Assembly (NCBI GenBank): GCA_910579995.1
Contig: CAJTWH010000008.1
Location: 1-64,000, forward strand
DNA length: 64,000 nucleotides
Direction: 5' to 3'
Origin: an uncultured Muribaculaceae bacterium
GTDB taxonomy: Bacteria > Bacteroidota > Bacteroidia > Bacteroidales > Muribaculaceae
Part shown: in pieces, positions 60,726 to 64,000 of the stretch
Layout of the letters: every line of letters starts with the position of its first letter
How positions within the stretch are numbered: the stretch's first letter is position 1
Made by a program: the position numbers and the translations under genes
Notes under the pieces: generated by a model
The model's input: the letters and a program-made list of their open reading frames with translations, nothing else
Database searches by the model: none
Told to the model about the DNA's origin: nothing

Positions 60726-60850
60726 CAACTTGATGTTTAGAGCGCTGCCGGCGCGGTTTATATAGTTTAAAAGTTTAGTTTTGCCTGTATGCCTGAACTG
60801 ATTAAACCTGTTAAACTCATAATAAACAAGTTTCGCTTGCGAAATTTAAG
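60726..60850 (+). repeat. GTTTCGC-palindrome intergenic element, copy 6 (short)
   Basis: GTTTAGAGCGCTGCCGGCGCGG then TAAACCTGTTAAACTCATAATAAAC and AAGTTTCGCTTGCGAAATTTAAG. The left arm stem is missing. It lies inside the caspase cassette, 33 bases before the next ATG. Confidence 0.82.
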
Positions 60851-60883
60851 TCAATAAACTATTAATCACAATTCTTTACAATC

Positions 60884-61519
60884 ATGAAAAAGATTATTGT
60901 ATTTCTCATGGCACTATGCCTGATGATACCCGCAGTCAACGCTGCCGGTAACAAACAGCTTGAAAAAGCACACAAGAAAGAGATGAAAGCCAAGATGAAA
61001 GAGTACAAGAAAGAAGGCTGGAAACTCTTCGGAAGCACCCGCACCCTTGAAGTGGCTCTTCTCACCCACTACGACAAACTCAACAATCTCGGCGACGACG
61101 GCTATGAAGTAGCAGGTGTGGCCACCAACTTCAAATCGAAGAATATCGGCAAGCAGATGGCCTCAAACAGCGCCTGCGTTACCTACGCCCAGATGGCAGG
61201 AAGCACACTCAAAGGCCGCGTGGTAAGCGATATGTCGGCCAACGGCACTGACGGCTCTGAAGAATTCGAGCACTTCTATGCTGCCTACGAGCGTCTTGTA
61301 GAGAAAGAAATCAAGAACGAGATGAGCGAGAGCTTCTCTATCATCAAAGACAATGCCGACGGCACCTACGAGCTCCAGACCTACTACATCATCAACGAAA
61401 GCGCCGCCTACAAGGCTCGTATGCGCGCTCTTGAGCAGGCCAAGAAAGAGACTGCGCTCGCACAGGAGAACGCCGACAAAATCGCCGAATTCGTGCGCAA
61501 CGGTATCGACCGTCAATAA
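60884..61519 (+). CDS. Small exported protein, LPP20-like, function unknown
   Basis: 211 residues with a signal peptide (about 1-20), a Lys-rich helix (KKEMKAKMKEYKKEGWKLFG), then a LPP20/FlgT-like alpha/beta region (STRTLEVALLTHYDKLNN, ACVTYAQMAGSTLKGRVVSD) and a C-terminal charged helix. Its N-terminal part resembles the N-domain of the DUF4384 protein in style but not clearly in sequence. It is third from the end of the apparent cassette. No catalytic motif. Confidence 0.78.
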   Translation: MKKIIVFLMALCLMIPAVNAAGNKQLEKAHKKEMKAKMKEYKKEGWKLFGSTRTLEVALLTHYDKLNNLGDDGYEVAGVATNFKSKNIGKQMASNSACVTYAQMAGSTLKGRVVSDMSANGTDGSEEFEHFYAAYERLVEKEIKNEMSESFSIIKDNADGTYELQTYYIINESAAYKARMRALEQAKKETALAQENADKIAEFVRNGIDRQ

Positions 61520-61537
61520 TCCAATCAAGTATAATTC

Positions 61538-61582
61538 TGCGGGTCGGGGCTGACCCCGGCCCGCATACCTCCCTATCTTTTT
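61538..61582 (+). terminator. Hairpin, possible terminator or attenuator
   Basis: TGCGGGTCGGGG pairs with CCCCGGCCCGCA (one mismatch) around a four-base loop (61538-61565); a T-run follows 12 bases later at 61577-61582. Termination efficiency is uncertain. Confidence 0.5.
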
Positions 61583-61604
61583 TAACCTCCATACTCCACC
61601 ACGT

Positions 61605-63053
61605 ATGAACAAACGTTTAGCACTTGTATTATGCTCGGCAATGGCAGTGATGTTGCCGTCGGCTCAACAGCCCAATGATGTGCGCAGCTCTTTCGACGAG
61701 TTCAGAAAAGGCTTGCTCGAGAATTATAAGTCATTCCGCGAGGATATACTTGGAGACTATGCCAAGTTTCTCGACGGTGTCTGGGTGGAGTATAAGGGCT
61801 TCAAAGGTATGGAGCGCGACAATACACCCAAACCGATATTGCCGCCTACAGCTGATGGCGTGCCCGGACAGGTCGATACGCCCAAGCCCGAGCTTGATAC
61901 GCCCGAACCTATAGCCGATCCCCCTAAGCCACCGAAGGAGAATCCGGCACCAAAGGAGCCGGGGAAATTTGCCTTCGACTTCCATGGTGTGACTATGGAG
62001 ATACCGCAGATGGAAATCAAGCTCATGGAGCGGGTGTCGGCGCCGTCTGATTTCGCCGCACAATGGCGCAGTTTCGACTCAAATGCCGATGTCAAGCGTC
62101 TTACAAACGATATCGAGGCGCTTGCCAAAGAGCACAATTTCAACGACTATCTCACCTACGACCTTGCCACGGCATACACCCATGCACGTTTTGCCGGCAG
62201 CTCACCCTCGGCTCGCACTTCACTGGTGCATTATATCATGGCTCATCTTGGCTATGATGTGCGTCTGGGCGTGAACGGAGCAGGGCAGGCATTGCTGATG
62301 TTCCCAAGCAAGCAGACCATCTACGGCCACCTGTTTATCAAGCTCGGCAATGAAAAATACTATGTGTTTACCGACCCGGCGGTGACTCTGTCGCAGTCCG
62401 ACATGAGTTTCTACACCTGCGATCTGCCGGCAGCCGCGTCGCAGGCCGCCAAGCTTGACCTTCGCCTGAAGCCTTTGAAAATACCCTACGAGGCCAAGGA
62501 ATACAGCGTGTCGTTCGGCGGAATTGAAATCAAGGGCGAGACCAATGCCAAGCTCTATCCCTTCTTATACAAATATCCTCAAATGCCCATAGCAGATTAC
62601 GCCGACTCAGAGCTGCTGCCCGACCTGCGCGCCGATGTGGTGCGTCAGCTTAAAGAGCAGCTGGCGGATAAGGAGCGCGATGAGGCTGTTGATAAGTTGC
62701 TGCAATTCGTACAGAGCGGTTTTGAATATGCCACCGACGGCGAATACCACGGCTTTGAAAAACCATATTTCTTTGAGGAGATACTCTACTATCCCAAGTG
62801 CGACTGCGAAGACCGAGTGATATTCTACACCTATCTACTTTGGAATGTTCTCGGCGTTGAGAATCATCTTCTTGCATATCCGGGACATGAGAGCGCAGCC
62901 GTATCTTTGCCGGGACGCACGGGTGGCGACGCATATACCTACGACGGCCGCACATTCCTTATCTCAGACCCCACTTTCATAGGCTCAAAAACCGGTATGT
63001 GCATGCCTAATTACAAAACCACAACTCCCGAAATCGACCATATCTATAAGTGA
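61605..63053 (+). CDS. Exported transglutaminase-like (cysteine peptidase fold) protein
   Basis: 482 residues with signal peptide (about 1-20), a helical segment, a Pro-rich linker (about 66-120, PKPELDTPEPIADPPKPPKE), and a transglutaminase-core-like C-terminus. KCDCEDRVIFYTYLLW supplies Cys399/Cys401, GHESAAV has His428 and ISDPTF Asp455, in the usual Cys-His-Asp order and spacing. It could cut or cross-link an envelope protein. It lies 85 bases after the small exported protein and closes the cassette, followed by paired palindromes. Confidence 0.8.
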   Translation: MNKRLALVLCSAMAVMLPSAQQPNDVRSSFDEFRKGLLENYKSFREDILGDYAKFLDGVWVEYKGFKGMERDNTPKPILPPTADGVPGQVDTPKPELDTPEPIADPPKPPKENPAPKEPGKFAFDFHGVTMEIPQMEIKLMERVSAPSDFAAQWRSFDSNADVKRLTNDIEALAKEHNFNDYLTYDLATAYTHARFAGSSPSARTSLVHYIMAHLGYDVRLGVNGAGQALLMFPSKQTIYGHLFIKLGNEKYYVFTDPAVTLSQSDMSFYTCDLPAAASQAAKLDLRLKPLKIPYEAKEYSVSFGGIEIKGETNAKLYPFLYKYPQMPIADYADSELLPDLRADVVRQLKEQLADKERDEAVDKLLQFVQSGFEYATDGEYHGFEKPYFFEEILYYPKCDCEDRVIFYTYLLWNVLGVENHLLAYPGHESAAVSLPGRTGGDAYTYDGRTFLISDPTFIGSKTGMCMPNYKTTTPEIDHIYK

Positions 63054-63174
63054 GTGGTTGGTGGTTTGAGGTTTGTGGTGAGTGGTTGGTGGTTGGTAGT
63101 TTGTGGTGAGTGGTTTGTGGGCAGCGAGTAAGTTTTTGCTAATCTACCACCCACAGCCCACTAACCACCAACCA
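63054..63174 (+). repeat. GGTTGGTGG/CCACCAACC palindrome, site 6a
   Basis: GT-rich arm GTGGTTGGTGGTTTG ending GTGGGCAGCGAGTAAG, loop TTTTTGCTAATC, AC-rich arm TACCACCCACAGCCC with CTAACCACCAACC. First of two hairpins in tandem. Confidence 0.83.
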
Positions 63175-63183
63175 TGACTTAAA

Positions 63184-63259
63184 GTTTGTGGTTTGTGGTT
63201 TGTGGGCAGCGAGAATGTTTTTACTAATCTACCACCCACAGCCCACCAACCACCAACCC
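63184..63259 (+). repeat. GGTTGGTGG/CCACCAACC palindrome, site 6b
   Basis: GTTTGTGGTTTGTGG, GTGGGCAGCGAGAATG, loop TTTTTACTAATC, then TACCACCCACAGCCC and ACCAACCACCAACC. Loop nearly identical to 6a, so it looks like a local duplication between the converging transglutaminase and TerB-like genes. Confidence 0.83.
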
Positions 63260-63262
63260 TCG

Positions 63263-63628
63263 TCAGTTCTTCGACCAGAAGCTGACGGCCTCGCGTATGC
63301 TTGTGCGGGGGAAACCGCAGAGGTTGCTCAGCAGTTGCCACAGGCGCATTTCCATTTCATCAATATCGTTGTCGGAAATCATGATTGAGGCGAGGTAGCC
63401 GGAGACGTAGCGTTTCTGCCCTTCGGTCATGGCCGAGAGTATCGCCATCATTTCCACGGTATCCATGCCGTCGGCATGACGGAAAAGCTCTTCACGGCGC
63501 GCGGCTACACCGTCGGCAAGGCCCTCAAAAAGAATTTCGAGCTCTTTGGGGTCGATACGTCCATCGGCCTCTACCATCGCATGGCCTGCCTTGAGTATCG
63601 CGCTTATTTCATTGTCGTTGAATTCCAT
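63263..63628 (-). CDS. TerB-like acidic helical protein
   Basis: 121 residues, all helical, with the TerB-type motif MVEADGRIDPKELEILFE in the first third and a second acidic stretch DNDIDEMEMRLWQLLSN. TerB-like domains bind metal and occur in stress and phage-defence settings, but tellurite resistance cannot be inferred from one such domain. It is separated from the DUF3298 gene by one base and presumably co-transcribed with it. Confidence 0.75.
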   Translation of the reverse strand: MEFNDNEISAILKAGHAMVEADGRIDPKELEILFEGLADGVAARREELFRHADGMDTVEMMAILSAMTEGQKRYVSGYLASIMISDNDIDEMEMRLWQLLSNLCGFPRTSIREAVSFWSKN

Positions 63629-63629
63629 A

Positions 63630-64000
63630 TCATTCTACCCCCATCAGAAGTTTGTTGCCGTAGGGTGTGAAATAGTCTGAGAGGATATATGCTGCGATCG
63701 GCACACGGATTTCGCCTTGGGCGTAGCTGGCAATCTCGTAGGGCTGATATACGAAGATTATGTCATTATCGCTGTTCACGCAGAAATTATTCCCTGCCGG
63801 CAGACTTGTAAGCTCTGTCGGGCCTATGTAATCACGCATGCTTGCGGCTGTCTGCTTAAGGATTGCGGGCAACTTCGCCAGACCTTCGGCAGTGAAAATA
63901 TCTGAGAGTACAAATACCTTGCCTTCTTCAAGGTCGTAGTTCACGAAATTGGTGTTATACATGCCGTGGGCAGCCCGGGGCATGTAGTCGGAAATCGTTA
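63630..64000 (-). CDS. DUF3298 (RsiV-like) domain protein, N-terminus beyond window
   Basis: The visible C-terminal part matches DUF3298: VNYDLEEGKVFVLSDIF, IIFVYQPYEIASYAQGEIRVPI and FTPYGNKLL. The reading frame has no stop between the first in-frame ATG (63983) and the window edge, and it continues with SDY just before that ATG, so the gene runs beyond 64000. Family members are often exported lipoproteins; the signal peptide would lie outside. It is upstream of the TerB-like gene. Confidence 0.82.
   Translation of the reverse strand, partial: TISDYMPRAAHGMYNTNFVNYDLEEGKVFVLSDIFTAEGLAKLPAILKQTAASMRDYIGPTELTSLPAGNNFCVNSDNDIIFVYQPYEIASYAQGEIRVPIAAYILSDYFTPYGNKLLMGVE

Noticed and set aside
63263..63628. 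Tellurium-resistance operon
   Set aside because: Only one TerB-like gene; no TerC, TerD or TerZ homologues in the window.

Overview
The window reads as a chromosomal segment of a Bacteroidales bacterium, probably of the Muribaculaceae type (family-level placement is inference). Supporting signs are Bacteroidota-restricted families (DUF4286, DUF4827, DUF6452/DUF6048, PorT-like barrels, the 29-codon AURKAIP1/COX24-like gene beside HU and RNase E/G), a TonB-dependent receptor, Kdo/LPS genes, promoters of the Bacteroidota form TTTG-N19/20-TAnnTTTG, and starts with little Shine-Dalgarno signal. No phage, insertion sequence, CRISPR array or rRNA was seen.

Layout. 1-60 is the 5' part of an initiator tRNA. 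98-11142 (minus) is a tightly packed run. A very large AlbA/Schlafen-domain protein is followed, with 1-4 base (once longer) overlaps, by a glycosyltransferase, a DUF4286 protein, ruvC, ligA, a hotdog thioesterase and dprA, then a nucleoside phosphorylase and a TIGR02757 protein. 11334-19468 (plus) holds pyrE, an SRPBCC protein, a Rieske-like protein without its His ligands, an SGNH/MBOAT acylation pair, an RsmI-like methylase, a WalJ-like hydrolase, a LysM/binding-protein fusion and a PorT-like barrel. 19461-27154 (minus) holds a uracil-DNA-glycosylase-fold protein, the nrnA-DUF4827-glmM operon, RNase E/G, the mS38-like small protein, HU and an HdeD-like membrane protein. 27410-34923 (plus) carries DUF4199 and a GT2, a nitroreductase, DUF6452/DUF6048, an SDR, ndk, an M23 peptidase and ychF. 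34984-41827 (minus) is a chain starting with an ECF sigma factor and running through a probable anti-sigma protein, a Spy-like protein, a FocA channel, an ABC-F ATPase and a TonB receptor to a lone HigA-like antitoxin. 42023-52884 (plus) contains an M48-like pseudopeptidase, gltX, waaA, an ArgC-like pseudoenzyme, a ThiE-like protein, a flippase-like protein, NfeD, kdsB, an M16-like protein and a DUF6198/YczE-like protein.

The most unusual part is 52991-63053 (plus). In order it holds a CHASE2 sensor gene broken by one in-frame stop, a FecR-like protein, a beta-propeller/OmpA protein, a TPR protein with an intact caspase domain, a DUF4384 protein, a small exported protein and a transglutaminase-like protein. 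Every intact member has an export signal, so this looks like an envelope-located caspase cassette. The propeller and caspase proteins share a module of about 125 residues. A TerB-like gene and a truncated DUF3298 gene (minus) close the window.

Two dispersed intergenic repeat families run through the window. One is a ~105-165 bp element bounded by an AAGTTTCGC..GCGAAACTT palindrome (six copies plus one half). The other is a GT-rich/AC-rich long palindrome built from GGTTGGTGG units (five sites with full hairpins, one of them double, plus one fragment). Neither lies inside a gene. Several genes encode proteins that keep a family's fold signature but lack its catalytic residues (ArgC-like, ThiE-like, M48-like, M16-like, Rieske-like).
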